This document shows, in pieces, positions 1 through 11,938 of a DNA stretch of 64,000 nucleotides. This DNA comes from Polynucleobacter sp. (GTDB lineage: Bacteria > Pseudomonadota > Gammaproteobacteria > Burkholderiales > Burkholderiaceae): NCBI GenBank assembly GCA_016462905.1, contig JAEMSI010000005.1, positions 1-64,000 of the forward strand, in the 5' to 3' direction. Both the position numbers and the translations under genes were made by a program. The first letter of the stretch is position 1; each line of letters opens with the position of its first letter. The notes below the pieces were generated by a model, which ran no database searches, was not told the DNA's origin, and saw only the letters and a list, made by a program, of their open reading frames with translations.

Positions 1-122
1 CTGTGGCCCTATTCCGCACGTCACCGTGGATGGCTGTTAGCCAACACCCTGCCCTGTGGAGTCCAGACTTTCCTCTCCCTTCTTACGAAAGCAGCGATTG
101 CCTAGTTAACTCTGCCTTCACA
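1..122 (-). ncRNA. rnpB: RNase P RNA (class A), 5' part only; runs off the left edge
   Basis: Reverse complement reads ...gggagaggaaagtctggactccacagggcagggtgttggctaacagccatccacggtgacgtgcggaatagggccacag, matching the conserved bacterial RNase P core (GAGGAAAGTCCGGRCTCC...CAGGGCAGGGTG...GGAATAGGGCCACAG). Exact 5' end approximate. Confidence 0.93.
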
Positions 123-144
123 GTCTAACCGAGAGTGGCACTCT

Positions 145-1200
145 TTATTGCAAACCCCACGCAATCGTTTGACCGGCGCGTAAGGGAACTAAAACGTCTT
201 TTCCCATGGGTAATTCAGAAGGTACTGAATGCGGTTTTTTTACTAGAACAATCTTTTGTGAATTACGGGGCAAACCATAGAAATCAGCGCCAAAAAAACT
301 GGCAAAACCCTCTAGTCGATTTAAACAATCGATACTCTCAAATGCTTCGGCATACAAACCTAATGCATTCCAAGCGGTATAACAACCTGCGCAACCACAG
401 TCATTTTCCTTTAAACCCTTAGAGTGTGGGGCACTATCGGTGCCCAAAAAGAAACGGGCGCTGCCGCTAGTTGCGGCTTCTAATAAAGCAAGGCGATGCT
501 CTTCGCGTTTTAGAATCGGTAGGCAATAATGATGAGGTCGAATGCCACCAGCAAAAATGGAATTGCGATTCATTAACAAATGATGGGCCGTAATCGTTGC
601 AGCAATCAATTTTTTATCTTGGGTATGTGCATCGCGTACATAATGCGCCGCCTGTTTTGTAGTGATGTGTTCAAACACAATCCGCAACTCAGGAAAATCA
701 TTTCGTAGTGGCTCTAAAATCCGATCAATAAAAACAGCTTCGCGATCAAATACATCAATTTCTGGATTAGTTACTTCGCCATGTATTAATAAGGGCATAC
801 CCAATTTTTGCATCGCCTCTAATGCTTTATAGCAATTCCGTAGATTGGTAACGCCAGCATCGCTGTTGGTAGTCGCGCCCGCAGGGTATAACTTAAAGCC
901 AATCATGTGTTCGGCATGGGCCTGTTGAACTTCGCTGGCAGGGGTATTGTCGGTTAAATACAGAGTCATTAAAGGTTTAAAGTCAGATTTACCTAAAACA
1001 TGTAACTGACTCTCGATGCGACTCTGATATGCCTTGGCAAGAGCGACGGTAGTCACTGGCGGTTTTAAATTCGGCATGATGACGGCGCGTCCAAACTGAG
1101 ATGCTGTGTGGCCCAAAACATCTTTTAACACCTCGCCATCTCGCACGTGCAAATGCCAATCATCCGGCTTTACTAAGGTCATGGTTTGTATTGAGCTCAT
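145..1200 (-). CDS. pyrC: Dihydroorotase
   Basis: 351 aa; begins ..MTLVKPDDWHLHVRDG (metal-binding HxH), contains FKLYPAGATTNSDAGV and GTDSAPHSKGLKE. Confidence 0.95.
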   Translation of the reverse strand: MSSIQTMTLVKPDDWHLHVRDGEVLKDVLGHTASQFGRAVIMPNLKPPVTTVALAKAYQSRIESQLHVLGKSDFKPLMTLYLTDNTPASEVQQAHAEHMIGFKLYPAGATTNSDAGVTNLRNCYKALEAMQKLGMPLLIHGEVTNPEIDVFDREAVFIDRILEPLRNDFPELRIVFEHITTKQAAHYVRDAHTQDKKLIAATITAHHLLMNRNSIFAGGIRPHHYCLPILKREEHRLALLEAATSGSARFFLGTDSAPHSKGLKENDCGCAGCYTAWNALGLYAEAFESIDCLNRLEGFASFFGADFYGLPRNSQKIVLVKKPHSVPSELPMGKDVLVPLRAGQTIAWGLQ

Positions 1201-1204
1201 TAAC

Positions 1205-2557
1205 TTACTCTATCAAAATAATCCTAAAGTCATTTACATTGGTCAGTGTTGGCCCAGTATGAACCAAGGCATTTAACTCAGAAAAAAATCCATAACTATC
1301 GTGGGCATCGATAAATTGACCAGCACGCAAACCTTGCTTTAATGCGCGTTCGCGTAGCTCAGCAGTAAACCATGCGCCCGCATTTTTTTCGCTACCATCA
1401 ATACCATCGGTATCGGCTGCTAAAGCAGATACTTGCTTAAGATCCTTGGTAGCAGCAAAGAGTGTCAGTAAAAACTCGCTACAGCGACCGCCACGACCCT
1501 TGCTGCCTGCAGGCAGAGTTACGGTACATTCACCGCCTGAGATTAAAGCAAGGGGTGGTTTTGCCCATTCTGAATATAAACAAATCTCTCGTGTAATACC
1601 AGCATGAACCAAGGCCACATCCCGCGCCTCCCCAGTAATGGTGTCGCCCAAAATAATCGTTTTGAAGCCTTGTAATTGACAGTAACTGGCAGCAGCCTCC
1701 AAGCTGAGGTGAGCGGTCGCAATCACATGGTTACGCACACGTGCTGACTTAAGATCAGCCTCCTTTAAAGTTTCTGGAATTTCACCCGCCAAACCTTTTT
1801 GTAAATGCAATAAAACCGACTTAGGAACTCCAGTTTGATCAAGACCATACTTTTTTAAGATGGCGATTGCATCTGCATAACTTGAGTAGTCTGCAGCACA
1901 AGGGCCACTAGCAATATCAGCAGGATGATCGCCCGTAACATCTGAAATGAGTAAGGCCTCGACTTGCGCACCCTGCTGAATCGCCATGCGTGCTAGGTTA
2001 CCTCCCAAAATGGCCGATAGATGTTTGCGAACTACATTCATTTCCTCAATCGGCGCTCCTGAGCGCAATAAACCCTCCGTAGTCGTTCGCATATCGTCGA
2101 TTGAAATTCCAGCCTGGGGCAAGGTTAATAAACTAGAGCCACCACCTGAAACAAGGGCAATTAAAATATCATTTGGTTTTAAATTACTGACAGCGCTTAA
2201 AATTTCTTTAGCCCCATCCATTCCAGCCTGATCGGGAACTGGGTGACCTGCTTCAATAATTTTGATATGGCTAGTGGGAGAAGCATGACCATAGCGAGTC
2301 AATACAACTCCCTCAATTTTAGTGTCAGGCCAAAATTGATCGGCATAACTTTCCAATGCACTTGCCATCGCAGCGCTGGCCTTACCAGCCCCCACCACCA
2401 AACATCGGCCTTGGGGCTCTTGACCCGGCGGGAAAATTTGCTTCAGATACTTAGGGATAATTTGTTTAGGGTCGGCCACCGACAAAGCGCTAGCAAAAGC
2501 GCCTTGAAGAATCTGGGCGCTGTCTTTTGTCTTAGTGTTGGAGTTGGCAGATAGCAT
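1205..2557 (-). CDS. Glycerate kinase type-2 (DUF4147/MOFRL family)
   Basis: 450 aa; VVGAGKASAAMA, GHPVPD, LVSGGGSSLL, GGECTVTLPAGSKGRGGRCSEF motifs. Confidence 0.9.
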   Translation of the reverse strand: MLSANSNTKTKDSAQILQGAFASALSVADPKQIIPKYLKQIFPPGQEPQGRCLVVGAGKASAAMASALESYADQFWPDTKIEGVVLTRYGHASPTSHIKIIEAGHPVPDQAGMDGAKEILSAVSNLKPNDILIALVSGGGSSLLTLPQAGISIDDMRTTTEGLLRSGAPIEEMNVVRKHLSAILGGNLARMAIQQGAQVEALLISDVTGDHPADIASGPCAADYSSYADAIAILKKYGLDQTGVPKSVLLHLQKGLAGEIPETLKEADLKSARVRNHVIATAHLSLEAAASYCQLQGFKTIILGDTITGEARDVALVHAGITREICLYSEWAKPPLALISGGECTVTLPAGSKGRGGRCSEFLLTLFAATKDLKQVSALAADTDGIDGSEKNAGAWFTAELRERALKQGLRAGQFIDAHDSYGFFSELNALVHTGPTLTNVNDFRIILIE

Positions 2558-2566
2558 GCGTTGATT

Positions 2567-4408
2567 TTATTCTGAAGTGAGGACTTGTTGGTGTTCTTGC
2601 ATTTTCCACATTTCTGCGTAACGCCCCTGAGCCGCCAGTAATTGCTGATGGCTACCGCGTTCAATAATTTGCCCGCGATCCATTACCAAAATTTGATCCG
2701 CATGAATAATCGTTGATAAACGATGGGCAATGATGAGGGTGGTTCGATTTTTAGCTAGATTAAATAATTCATCCTGAAAGGCGCGCTCGGTTTTTGAGTC
2801 GAGTGCCGATGTCGCTTCATCAAAAATAAGCATCGCTGGTTTCTTGAGCAAAGTACGCGCAATGGCTACGCGCTGCTTCTCCCCGCCCGAAAGTTTTAGG
2901 CCTCGCTCGCCTACAGCCGTATCGTATCCCTTAGGAAGTCGATTAATAAATTCCTCGATCTGCGCCGCACGAGCCGCCTCGCGGATTTCTTCTTGAGTGG
3001 CGCCCGGTTTTCCATAACCCATGTTGTAGCCAATGGTGTCATTAAATAGAACCGTGTCTTGCGGAACAATACCAATCGCTTTTCTTAAGGAAGCTTGCTG
3101 TACAGAGCGAATATCTTGGTCATCAATTTGAATCGAACCCCCTTGCACCTCATAGAAACGAAACAGTAAGCGTGCTAGGGTACTTTTACCCGCACCGCTT
3201 TCTCCCACTACCGCAGTAATCGTTCCAGCGGGGATAGAAAAACTAATATCCTGCAAGATAGGACGATTTTTTTCGTAGTAAAAAGAAACGTGCTTAAACG
3301 AAACCTCGGGTCCTCGTGAGTAATCTTTAATTTCCAAAACATGAGCGTCTGGAGCATCAGCAATCTCGCGATCGGTATTTAACAGAGAAAACATCCGATC
3401 CATATCGGTGAGTGCTTGTTTAATTTCTCGATAAATCACCCCTAAAAAATTCAAGGGGATATAGAGTTGAATCATTAAGGTATTGACCAGCACTAAATCG
3501 CCTAAAGTCATCGTGCCATTGGCAACACCTAAAGTAGCACGCCATAAAATCAGAACTAAACCAACAGCAATAATACATTGCTGCCCAATATTTAAGACTG
3601 CCAAGGATTTTTGGGATAGAACAGCAGCCGCTTGGTAATGTTTTAAATTTTCATCATATCGTTTTGACTCAAATGCCTCATTACCAAAATACTTAACCGT
3701 TTCAAAATTGAGTAATGAATCAATCGCTCTTTGATTGGCCCGTGAATCCATCTCGTTCATCGTGCGCCGATAATGAGTCCGCCATTCAGTCACCTTAACC
3801 GTAAAATAGATATAAAAAACCAAGGCAACTAAAGTAATTCCCGCAAACCAAAAATCATAGTTGTAAGCAAAATAGCCCAGCACCAAAATAAATTCAATTA
3901 ATGTTGGCAGAATGTTATAGAGCGAATACGTTACTAAAGACTGAATCGCACGGGTACCGCGTTCAATATCGCGGCTTACCCCACCCGTTTGACGAGCCAA
4001 ATGGAAACTGAGAGTTAAGGCGTGCAAATGCTCAAACACCTGTAATGCAATTTTTCGAACCGCCTCCTGTGTTACTTTGGCAAAAAGAAGTTCCCGTAAT
4101 TCAGCAAATAAAGCTCCCGCTAAACGTAATGCACCATATCCCAAAATTAAGCCAAGCGGAATAATAAAAAATGCCTGCGCTGAACGAAGATCGAGATTCA
4201 TCGAGTCGATCAGGTCTTTTAATAAAATTGGCACCCCTAAATTAGCAAACTTGGCTGCAATTAAACACAGCATTGCTAAAACAACCCGTAATTTATGTTC
4301 TAGAAGATAGGGCAATAAATCTCGAATGACGTGCCAATCCGCATTACTTGCTTTGCGATTACCCTCTAACGGCAATGCCGTGTCGGACTTGTGACTTAAA
4401 TGTCGCAT
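2567..4408 (-). CDS. ABC transporter ATP-binding/permease (ATM1/HMT1-type half transporter)
   Basis: Walker A GESGAGKST, signature LSGGEKQR, Walker B LIFDEATSALD; N-terminal TM domain. Start refined to MRHLSHK just inside the end of nudB; the listed ORF extends further upstream. Confidence 0.9.
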   Translation of the reverse strand: MRHLSHKSDTALPLEGNRKASNADWHVIRDLLPYLLEHKLRVVLAMLCLIAAKFANLGVPILLKDLIDSMNLDLRSAQAFFIIPLGLILGYGALRLAGALFAELRELLFAKVTQEAVRKIALQVFEHLHALTLSFHLARQTGGVSRDIERGTRAIQSLVTYSLYNILPTLIEFILVLGYFAYNYDFWFAGITLVALVFYIYFTVKVTEWRTHYRRTMNEMDSRANQRAIDSLLNFETVKYFGNEAFESKRYDENLKHYQAAAVLSQKSLAVLNIGQQCIIAVGLVLILWRATLGVANGTMTLGDLVLVNTLMIQLYIPLNFLGVIYREIKQALTDMDRMFSLLNTDREIADAPDAHVLEIKDYSRGPEVSFKHVSFYYEKNRPILQDISFSIPAGTITAVVGESGAGKSTLARLLFRFYEVQGGSIQIDDQDIRSVQQASLRKAIGIVPQDTVLFNDTIGYNMGYGKPGATQEEIREAARAAQIEEFINRLPKGYDTAVGERGLKLSGGEKQRVAIARTLLKKPAMLIFDEATSALDSKTERAFQDELFNLAKNRTTLIIAHRLSTIIHADQILVMDRGQIIERGSHQQLLAAQGRYAEMWKMQEHQQVLTSE

Positions 4409-4409
4409 C

Positions 4410-4937
4410 TTAGGATTGAGGCGCTTTAAATAAATCAGCTCTAGCAAATACATGCTGTATAGCTTCACGATTCGAACTTGAGAAACATTTCTTTGCGGCC
4501 TCTTCTACAGGCAACCAAAGATATGCAATATGCTCTCTGGGAGCTAGCTTAACCGGAGTTCCTATTGGCACTTGCAGGGCAAACCAATGTTCTTTATTTC
4601 GCTCGACCCCTGGGGGATAGCGATAACGCCATTGAGGGTAAATAGTGTATTCAATTTGTTTTTGCAAATTAACTAAAGAATCTTTTGGAAGACTGGATAT
4701 ATCAATTCCAGTCTCCTCAAAAACCTCACGCTTTGCGGTGTCGGTTAAAGGCTCATCAGCAGCATCCAAACTTCCTGTAACTGATTGCCAAAAATCGGGG
4801 CGATCTGCTCGCTCTATCAATAAAACCTCTCGATTTAAGTTGTATATAACAACTAAAACTGAGATTGGAATTTTCAAATTAAGCCGCCGGTGTGGTGTTA
4901 CGTAAACGAATATGCAATTCCCGTAACTGCCGCTCAT
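4410..4937 (-). CDS. nudB: Dihydroneopterin triphosphate diphosphatase (Nudix)
   Basis: Nudix box [10 protein letters not shown]; located directly after aspS. True start probably ..[13 protein letters not shown] (alternative start), inside the listed ORF. Confidence 0.85.
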   Translation of the reverse strand: MSGSYGNCIFVYVTPHRRLNLKIPISVLVVIYNLNREVLLIERADRPDFWQSVTGSLDAADEPLTDTAKREVFEETGIDISSLPKDSLVNLQKQIEYTIYPQWRYRYPPGVERNKEHWFALQVPIGTPVKLAPREHIAYLWLPVEEAAKKCFSSSNREAIQHVFARADLFKAPQS

Positions 4938-6678
4938 CTACCGAGCTAGGTGCTTGAGTTAATAAGCATTGGGCACGCTGAGTTTTCGGAAATGCAATCA
5001 CGTCACGAATTGAGTCGGCGCCTGTCATCATCGTGATAATTCGATCTAAGCCAAATGCAATTCCGCCATGGGGTGGTGCGCCATAACGCAAGGCATCCAG
5101 TAAAAATCCGAACTTGGCAGCCGCTTCGTCGGGCCCAATCTTGAGCGCCCTAAACACTTGGCTTTGAACAGACTCTTGATGAATTCGAACTGAGCCGCCG
5201 CCAATTTCACTGCCATTTAAAACCATGTCATACGCTTTTGCCAAACACTTCCCTGGATCTGTTTCCAAATATTGAAGGTGATCATCCTTGGGGCTGGTAA
5301 ATGGATGATGGCATGCAACCCAACGGGCATCCGCCTCATCATAGTCAAACATCGGGAAATCAACCACCCATAGCGGCTTCCATCCTTCTTGCATTAATCC
5401 ATGCGACTTGCCCCATGCCGAATGAGCGATATGCAAACGAAGCCCGCCAATCGCATCATTGACTATTTTTGTCTTATCCGCACCAAAGAAAATAATGTCA
5501 CCATCTTTTGCGCCTGTTCTTTGCAAAATTCCAGCGATGGCGGCGTCATGAAGATTTTTTACAATCGGCGACTGCAAACCATTTCGTCCTTCAGCGACTG
5601 AATTTACTTTAATCCAAGCCAAGCCTTTTGCGCCATAAATAGCAACGAATTGGGTGTATTCATCAATTTCACTGCGGCTAATCTCTGCCCCGCCGGGTAC
5701 ACAGAGCGCCACTACGCGGCCACCATCTTGGTTCGCTGGACCAGAAAAAACTTTAAAATCAACGTCCTTCATCAGGTCGGTTAACTCAGTAAATTCCATA
5801 GCGACTCTTAAATCGGGCTTATCCGAACCAAAGCGGGCCATTGCTTCTGAATACGGCATCACAGGAAAAGGGTTGGGTAAGTCAAGCTGCATGGTTTTTT
5901 TGAAAATATGACGAATCATGTTTTCGAATAAATCGCGAATTTCAATTTCATTTAAAAAAGCAGTCTCGCAATCAATCTGTGTAAATTCGGGTTGACGATC
6001 TGCTCGCAAATCTTCATCTCGGAAACATTTTGTAATTTGGTAATAGCGGTCAAATCCGGCAACCATTAATAATTGCTTAAATAATTGAGGCGATTGCGGT
6101 AAAGCAAAAAATTGCCCGTCATGGACCCGCGATGGCACCAAGTAATCGCGCGCGCCCTCGGGAGTGCTCTTGGTTAACATGGGGGTTTCAATGTCGATAA
6201 AACCAGCGGCATCTAAATAACGACGGGTTTCCATTGCAACTTGATAACGCAAACGCAGATTTTTTTGCATTTGCGGGCGGCGTAAATCGAGAACACGATG
6301 GGTTAAGCGCGTGGTTTCAGAAAGATTATCGTCGTCAAGTTGAAAGGGTGGGGTAACCGAGGCGTTCAAGATGGTCAGCGCATGGCATAAAACCTCAACC
6401 TTGCCGCTGATTAGGTCTAGATTTTCTGTTCCGGCTGGACGCGCCCGCACCAACCCCTTAATTTGAATGCAAAACTCATTGCGCACCTCTTCAGCTAAAG
6501 CAAACATATCAGCACGATCGGGATCGCAAACTACCTGAACAAAGCCTTGATGATCGCGCAGATCAATAAAAATAACTCCGCCATGATCGCGGCGACGATT
6601 AACCCAACCCGCAAGCGTAATTTCTTGACCAATTAAACTATCGGTAACCTGTCCACAGGTATGGCTTCGCATCGACAT
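4879..6678 (-). CDS. aspS: Aspartyl-tRNA synthetase
   Basis: 599 aa; [67 protein letters not shown]. Confidence 0.97.
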   Translation of the reverse strand: MSMRSHTCGQVTDSLIGQEITLAGWVNRRRDHGGVIFIDLRDHQGFVQVVCDPDRADMFALAEEVRNEFCIQIKGLVRARPAGTENLDLISGKVEVLCHALTILNASVTPPFQLDDDNLSETTRLTHRVLDLRRPQMQKNLRLRYQVAMETRRYLDAAGFIDIETPMLTKSTPEGARDYLVPSRVHDGQFFALPQSPQLFKQLLMVAGFDRYYQITKCFRDEDLRADRQPEFTQIDCETAFLNEIEIRDLFENMIRHIFKKTMQLDLPNPFPVMPYSEAMARFGSDKPDLRVAMEFTELTDLMKDVDFKVFSGPANQDGGRVVALCVPGGAEISRSEIDEYTQFVAIYGAKGLAWIKVNSVAEGRNGLQSPIVKNLHDAAIAGILQRTGAKDGDIIFFGADKTKIVNDAIGGLRLHIAHSAWGKSHGLMQEGWKPLWVVDFPMFDYDEADARWVACHHPFTSPKDDHLQYLETDPGKCLAKAYDMVLNGSEIGGGSVRIHQESVQSQVFRALKIGPDEAAAKFGFLLDALRYGAPPHGGIAFGLDRIITMMTGADSIRDVIAFPKTQRAQCLLTQAPSSVDERQLRELHIRLRNTTPAA

Positions 6679-6695
6679 ATATTCCCTAATAAAAA

Positions 6696-7337
6696 CTAAT
6701 TGTGAAGAGCTTTTTTTTCATTGCTTAAATGAGGCGGTACTGAGCCCATCGAGACAATATGCTTTAACGCATCTTCTACGCTCATTTTTAACTCAATCAC
6801 GGATGACCGAGGCACAATCATAAAAAATCCAGAGGTTGGGTTGGGGGTGGTGGGTAAAAAAACATTAACATAATCACCGCCTAACTTTTCAGCAACTTCA
6901 GGAGCGGGGTTACCAGTTTCAAACGCAATCGTCCAGGAATCAGGATGTGGGTAAGGTATTAAAAGGGCCTTACTAAATGCCTGACCACTGCCTGAAAACA
7001 AGGTAGAGGAGACCTGTTGAACGCTGGAATAAATGGAACGAACAATTGGAATTCGTTTGACTACCATATCAACAATTTTTAGCCACCACTGTCCAGCGAA
7101 ACTAATTGCCAAAACACCGGTAAAGCTAATGACAGCAATCACAATCACCACCCCGAGGCCTGGGATTTCACGGAAATGTTTGAGTTCTTCTGAAAATTGA
7201 GAGGGCAAAACGGCAATGATGGCTTGCATTACCGAGCCAAAAACTTGGTCGAGCAAGCCCAAGCCCCACGTTATTACCCAAACGGTAACCGCGATTGGGA
7301 TCCAAACCAGAATGCCCGCTAAAAAGTATTTTTTCAT
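6696..7337 (-). CDS. DUF502 family membrane protein
   Basis: 213 aa; [22 protein letters not shown], two TM segments, ..[34 protein letters not shown]. Confidence 0.88.
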   Translation of the reverse strand: MKKYFLAGILVWIPIAVTVWVITWGLGLLDQVFGSVMQAIIAVLPSQFSEELKHFREIPGLGVVIVIAVISFTGVLAISFAGQWWLKIVDMVVKRIPIVRSIYSSVQQVSSTLFSGSGQAFSKALLIPYPHPDSWTIAFETGNPAPEVAEKLGGDYVNVFLPTTPNPTSGFFMIVPRSSVIELKMSVEDALKHIVSMGSVPPHLSNEKKALHN

Positions 7338-7414
7338 GATTAATTACCTAACCCTCTATTCTAACGATTTAGGGGTGAATGGTGTCGATACAAACGCCCA
7401 CTAAGGCTGATCGC

Positions 7415-8995
7415 CTAATGAATCTTGAATACCACTAGGATTGCGCCCAAGAGGAAACCGCCCATGACCAAAAGCGCCCCAAGCAGCAAGGACCTAGACT
7501 TTCGCTCTTTGAGTAAGAGCGCTCTCAAAAGCTCTAATTCAGGTCCTGAGTCCCTCTTTTGCGCACTACTGGCCAGACTTTCGGCAATCAAGCGGGGCAA
7601 AGTGGGCAAAATTTTTGCCCAGTTAGGCGCCTCTGCTTTTAAGCTATCGAGCAAGCCCCTCCAGCCCAACTGACGGTCAACCCATTTTTCTAATATTGGC
7701 TTAGCAGTTTTCCAAAGATCTAAGTCTGGATCCAACTCTCTTCCCAAGCCCTCAATATTCAGTAAAGTTTTTTGCAGCAAGGTTAATTGGGGTTGTATTT
7801 CGACCTTAAAACGCCGTGAGGTTTGAAATAAACGCATTAAGACAATACCCAAAGAAATATCTTTTAAAGGGCGATCAAAGTAAGGTTCGCAAACCGTCCG
7901 AACCGCACCCTCTAATTCTTCTAAACGGGTATTTTCGGGAACCCAACCTGATTCAATATGTAACTCAGCCACGCGCCGATAATCACGATTAAAGAATGCT
8001 AAAAAATTTTGTGCCAAATAATTTTTGTCAAATTCACTTAAGTTTCCCACAATGCCAAAATCTAAAGAAATATATCGGCCAAACGTATTCGGTTCGAGAC
8101 TAATCATAATATTGCCAGGATGCATATCAGCATGAAAAAACCCGTGCTCAAAAACCTGTGTGAAAAAAATCTCCACCCCATCTACTGCTAATTTTTTAAA
8201 ATCAACCCCCGCATCTCTTAGCTCTTGCGTGCGGCCAATTGAAATACCATACATGCGCTCCATGATGATCACATTCGTGTGACAAAGGTCCCACAGCATT
8301 TCTGGAATCATCAACTTATCGGAATGCTCAAAATTACGACGCAATTGACTGGCGTTAGCGGCTTCGCGCATTAAATCCAATTCATCGTGTAAATAAATAT
8401 CAAATTCAGCAACTACCTCACGAGGCTTTAAGCGGCGGCCATCTTCGGAAACCATTTCAATAATGCCAGCCAAATCTCGCAATAAGGCTAGATCATCTTC
8501 AATGACGGGTAGAATTCCTGGCCTTAAAACCTTAATCGCGACTTTTTGATTTGCCCATTCTGGATGCTCAGGAGTAGCGCGCAGAACGCCAAAATGAACT
8601 TGCGCTACCGAGGCGCTTGCGATTGGCGTGGGATCAAACTCCTCAAACAGGGCTTCAATCTTTTTTTCTAAAGCGGCCTCAATGATTTCTCGTGATTTTT
8701 GATTTGAAAATGGCGGCACTTGATCTTGTAATTTCGCCAACTCATCTGAAATATCATCCGGCAAGAGGTCGCGACGCGTCGATAGTAGCTGTCCAAATTT
8801 AACGAATATCGGGCCCAAGGCTTCGAGCGCCAAACGAATCCGAACACCTCTAGGCAAAGTCGCTGGTGATGTCGCGACAAGACAACTTAATAGTGCGCGC
8901 TGAATACCGGGTCGTAAATTATCGCGAAGCAAGGAAAGTAGGTTGTAACGCCACGCGGTATAAAAAATAATACTCAAACGCGCCAAGCGTTTCAC
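7415..8995 (-). CDS. ubiB: Ubiquinone biosynthesis regulatory kinase-like UbiB (ABC1/ADCK family)
   Basis: 526 aa; [37 protein letters not shown], two C-terminal TM segments. Confidence 0.95.
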   Translation of the reverse strand: MKRLARLSIIFYTAWRYNLLSLLRDNLRPGIQRALLSCLVATSPATLPRGVRIRLALEALGPIFVKFGQLLSTRRDLLPDDISDELAKLQDQVPPFSNQKSREIIEAALEKKIEALFEEFDPTPIASASVAQVHFGVLRATPEHPEWANQKVAIKVLRPGILPVIEDDLALLRDLAGIIEMVSEDGRRLKPREVVAEFDIYLHDELDLMREAANASQLRRNFEHSDKLMIPEMLWDLCHTNVIIMERMYGISIGRTQELRDAGVDFKKLAVDGVEIFFTQVFEHGFFHADMHPGNIMISLEPNTFGRYISLDFGIVGNLSEFDKNYLAQNFLAFFNRDYRRVAELHIESGWVPENTRLEELEGAVRTVCEPYFDRPLKDISLGIVLMRLFQTSRRFKVEIQPQLTLLQKTLLNIEGLGRELDPDLDLWKTAKPILEKWVDRQLGWRGLLDSLKAEAPNWAKILPTLPRLIAESLASSAQKRDSGPELELLRALLLKERKSRSLLLGALLVMGGFLLGAILVVFKIH

Positions 8996-9630
8996 GAAAG
9001 ATTCCCCTTGATACCCAATTGATCAATTCTTTTGGCTAAGCGCTCAACCGAATCTCGCAGATCATTTAATTCCCTTTTATGCCTCAGAAAATCATCTTGC
9101 TGCAATAAAATATTTTTTTCCTCAGTGAGGTACTCCAGGGTATTTTGCTGAAAATCCTTGAGTGCCGATTGACCTGCTTCATAAAACTGAGTCGCCTTTT
9201 TGACAAGAAAATGGGCTGGTGCATCTCCGATTAACTTAGATAAATCCTCTTCGTATTCCCAGCGCAATTGCCCAGCCAGTTTCGATAACAATTGGGCTAA
9301 ATCAGCGTCACCTGAAATTTTTACCGCGCGCAAAGCCTCCTCTCTGCCTTTGCCAACACTCGTGATCAATTGGTTAAATGCCTGAGCAGAAATCACAAGA
9401 CTTAGATTCGGTTCGCTGGGAGTGCCTAGCTCTTCGCCCAATCGGCCTGAGAAAACCTTCAAATATCCATTTTCAGTGATTTGAAAAACAAATCGGCCAA
9501 GAGGTATCTCGGTTGCAATGGTTTTCAGTTGGTGCTTGATTAGCTCCTCACGCGCCCAAGATTCACTCTTGAGGCAATGATTGATCATGCCAATAAACGC
9601 GGAAGCGGGTAAATCAAGTAAGCTGGTCAT
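8992..9630 (-). CDS. ubiJ: Ubiquinone biosynthesis accessory factor UbiJ-like (SCP2 domain)
   Basis: Sits between ubiB and ubiE regions; SCP2-like N-terminus and coiled C-terminus. Start refined to [15 protein letters not shown] because the upstream extension crosses a terminator hairpin. Confidence 0.8.
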   Translation of the reverse strand: MTSLLDLPASAFIGMINHCLKSESWAREELIKHQLKTIATEIPLGRFVFQITENGYLKVFSGRLGEELGTPSEPNLSLVISAQAFNQLITSVGKGREEALRAVKISGDADLAQLLSKLAGQLRWEYEEDLSKLIGDAPAHFLVKKATQFYEAGQSALKDFQQNTLEYLTEEKNILLQQDDFLRHKRELNDLRDSVERLAKRIDQLGIKGNLS

Positions 9631-9636
9631 CAGTGT

Positions 9637-9664
9637 AAAAAACCCGCACAAAGGCGGGTTTTTC
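9637..9664 (-). terminator. Intrinsic terminator (bidirectional look) after the Tim44-like gene
   Basis: aaaaacccgc-acaaag-gcgggttttt hairpin with A/T flanks, between the Tim44-like gene and ubiJ. Confidence 0.8.
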
Positions 9665-9683
9665 CATGGGGAAAAGTAAGAGA

Positions 9684-10643
9684 TTAAACCAACTGTTGAA
9701 TTCCGGCTAAAACCCAACCGCCCTGACCCTCAACTGGTTTCGTTAAGTTCCAGATTTCGGTGAAGGGTTCGGCGGGTTGATCCGAACGCTCTCGAATCAT
9801 TCCGGAGAACTGAACGCTACATAAATAAGTGCTCGCAGATGTTTCAACCCCTAGTAACTCCGCATTTAAAGTTACCACATCCGTTTGATTGCTTGCTTCT
9901 GACCTTCCCTGAAGATCTTGTTGCAATGTCACGAACATCTCAGGCGTAGTGAACTCTCTTAAGGCATCCAAATCGCCAATATCCCAGGCCTTTTGCAAGC
10001 GGGTGAAGTAATGTTTTGCATTACTTAAAAAAGCGATTTGATCAAAGCCCTCTGGCAAGCGCTGTTCTACGATAACAGGGTCAGCTGCAGGCGTCCCAAA
10101 TTGATTGGCAAATTGCGTATTCGTTCCACCAACCGGTGTGTAATTCGGTTCTTGACGTGCATTTGAAAAATCGAGATTCGATTTTTGCAATGGCATCTCT
10201 GTCCTTGAATCCTTGGGGATATGCGCTTGGCTTGATTTAGCCGTTGTAGGCATGAATTTTCTGACAATAAACATCAAAACAACAGCGGCCAATAAAGCAA
10301 ATAAAAGTCCTGTGGCAAAAGAGGCTGCTGCTTCACCCATGCCGAAATGAGACAAGAGATAACCAATACCTAAACCCGCAGCAATCCCCCCCAGCATGCC
10401 TCCCATGCCAAACCCTTGCTTAGCTGGAGCTGGTGCTTGGGTGGCGGGCGTCGCTGGTTTTGTCTGTGGAGCCGTATTTTGCGCAGGAGCAGGTTGAGCT
10501 TGCTTTTGGATTGGCGCACTAGGGGTGCGTCCCATCGTTTTGCCGCCACCTAAACGCGCTGCCTCAACACTCGCAATTGAACTTGCCAATAAAAAAATAC
10601 TGGCGAAGCCAGAAAACAATATTTTTAACAACATTTTTTTCAT
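9684..10643 (-). CDS. Tim44-like domain membrane protein
   Basis: Signal sequence, P/A/Q-rich linker, GMGGMLGGIAAGLGIGYLLSHFG glycine-rich TM and C-terminal Tim44-like domain. Start refined to MKKMLLKILFSG. Confidence 0.85.
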   Translation of the reverse strand: MKKMLLKILFSGFASIFLLASSIASVEAARLGGGKTMGRTPSAPIQKQAQPAPAQNTAPQTKPATPATQAPAPAKQGFGMGGMLGGIAAGLGIGYLLSHFGMGEAAASFATGLLFALLAAVVLMFIVRKFMPTTAKSSQAHIPKDSRTEMPLQKSNLDFSNARQEPNYTPVGGTNTQFANQFGTPAADPVIVEQRLPEGFDQIAFLSNAKHYFTRLQKAWDIGDLDALREFTTPEMFVTLQQDLQGRSEASNQTDVVTLNAELLGVETSASTYLCSVQFSGMIRERSDQPAEPFTEIWNLTKPVEGQGGWVLAGIQQLV

Positions 10644-10721
10644 CTGCAAAATCTCCAAAAACGAAAAAACGATATAAACAAAATACCTCAATGCGTCTAA
10701 TACTACATGGAGTCCAAAAAC

Positions 10722-11465
10722 CTAGTATTTGACCCCAATATGTAGGGCTACTATACCCCCAGTCATTCTATGGGTATCAACCTGATCAAAACCTGAATCG
10801 AACATCATTTGTTTTAAGGTTTCAGCGTCTGGGTGCATCCGAATTGATTCGGCTAAGTATTGATAACTAGATGAATCTTGAGCCACTTTCGCCCCAAGCC
10901 AGGGGAGGACCTTAAACGAATAAAGGTCATAAATTGGTTGAATCAAGCGATCTGGCTTTGAAAATTCAAGGATCAAAACTTTGCCGCCTGGCTTTACTGT
11001 GCGAGCCATCTCTTGGAGCGCCACTTCTTTGTGCGTCATATTGCGCAATCCAAATGCAAGACTAATGACATCAAAATGATTGGCGGGAAAAGGAATTTTC
11101 TCGGCATCAAGCTGAATGCAAGGTAAGCGCATACCGCGGTCTAGCAGTCGATCCCGACCAACACTTAACATCGAGGCATTAATGTCGCTTAACCACACTT
11201 CAGCGTCAGGATGAACCCCCCACTGCGCCGCTTTCGCAAATGCAGCCGCAAGATCGCCTGTTCCACCGGCAATATCAAGCACCCGATTTCCTGGCTTAAC
11301 TTGAGCTTGGCCAATCGTAAATTGCTTCCAAAATCGATGTAGACCTAATGACATCAAATCATTCATCACATCATACTTATTAGCAACCGAATCAAACACC
11401 TCAGCAACTTTGCTTGCTTTTATTGACTCATCAACGCTTTCATAACCAAAATGAGTTTTTGACAT
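10722..11465 (-). CDS. ubiE: Demethylubiquinone/demethylmenaquinone methyltransferase
   Basis: [48 protein letters not shown]; start refined to MSKTHFGYE. Confidence 0.96.
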   Translation of the reverse strand: MSKTHFGYESVDESIKASKVAEVFDSVANKYDVMNDLMSLGLHRFWKQFTIGQAQVKPGNRVLDIAGGTGDLAAAFAKAAQWGVHPDAEVWLSDINASMLSVGRDRLLDRGMRLPCIQLDAEKIPFPANHFDVISLAFGLRNMTHKEVALQEMARTVKPGGKVLILEFSKPDRLIQPIYDLYSFKVLPWLGAKVAQDSSSYQYLAESIRMHPDAETLKQMMFDSGFDQVDTHRMTGGIVALHIGVKY

Positions 11466-11482
11466 CGTTATTTTTCGACCCT

Positions 11483-11938
11483 CTAGTGGCCGCATCCGTG
11501 CGAAGCCGAAACCATGGGAGCATCCCGATCTATACCGGTTGCTTTAAGTTTTTGAAGATGCCCTTCCCACCATTCATCTTGGTGTTCACATAAATCGAGC
11601 AAATAATCCCAAGAATACAAACCAGAATCATGTCCGTCTGAAAAGGTCGGCTTAACGGCGTAATGCCCAACTGGCTCTAGGGTGACGATGGTGACATCGC
11701 GTTTTCCGGTTTGCAAGGTTTCTTGCCCAGGGCCATGACCCCTTACTTCGGCGGAGGGCGAAAAAACTCGCAAAAACTCAAAGGGCAAGCGATAACGTTT
11801 ACCCCCCTCATATTCAATCTCTAAAACCTTCGAGGTTTCATGCACTACTAAGTTGACTGGAAGCATTGAACCAAGACCCTTTTCAATTCCGCCTAGATTG
11901 GCGTAATTCACTGACTGTTTAATGCAATTGTCACCCAA
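11483..11938 (-). CDS. DUF971 domain protein (gamma-butyrobetaine hydroxylase-like N-terminal domain)
   Basis: [34 protein letters not shown] and [19 protein letters not shown]. Confidence 0.88.
   Translation of the reverse strand: MGDNCIKQSVNYANLGGIEKGLGSMLPVNLVVHETSKVLEIEYEGGKRYRLPFEFLRVFSPSAEVRGHGPGQETLQTGKRDVTIVTLEPVGHYAVKPTFSDGHDSGLYSWDYLLDLCEHQDEWWEGHLQKLKATGIDRDAPMVSASHGCGH

Noticed and set aside
135-422. 95-aa plus-strand ORF
   Set aside because: Antisense to pyrC with no recognisable domain; the many other ORFs antisense to strong CDSs (e.g. 1986..2231, 18534..18962, 38601..39008, 48723..49118) were rejected on the same grounds.
7338-7414. Possible FmdB-type zinc-ribbon gene between DUF502 and ubiB, as seen in some related gene orders
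   Set aside because: The 77-bp interval has no CxxCG coding potential; absence alone is weak evidence and could be normal for this lineage.
9631-9717. Upstream extension of the ubiJ ORF (MGFSRNSTVGLISYFSPWKNPPLCGFF...)
   Set aside because: The extension runs through an intrinsic terminator hairpin and the end of the Tim44-like gene; the SCP2 protein most likely starts at 9630.
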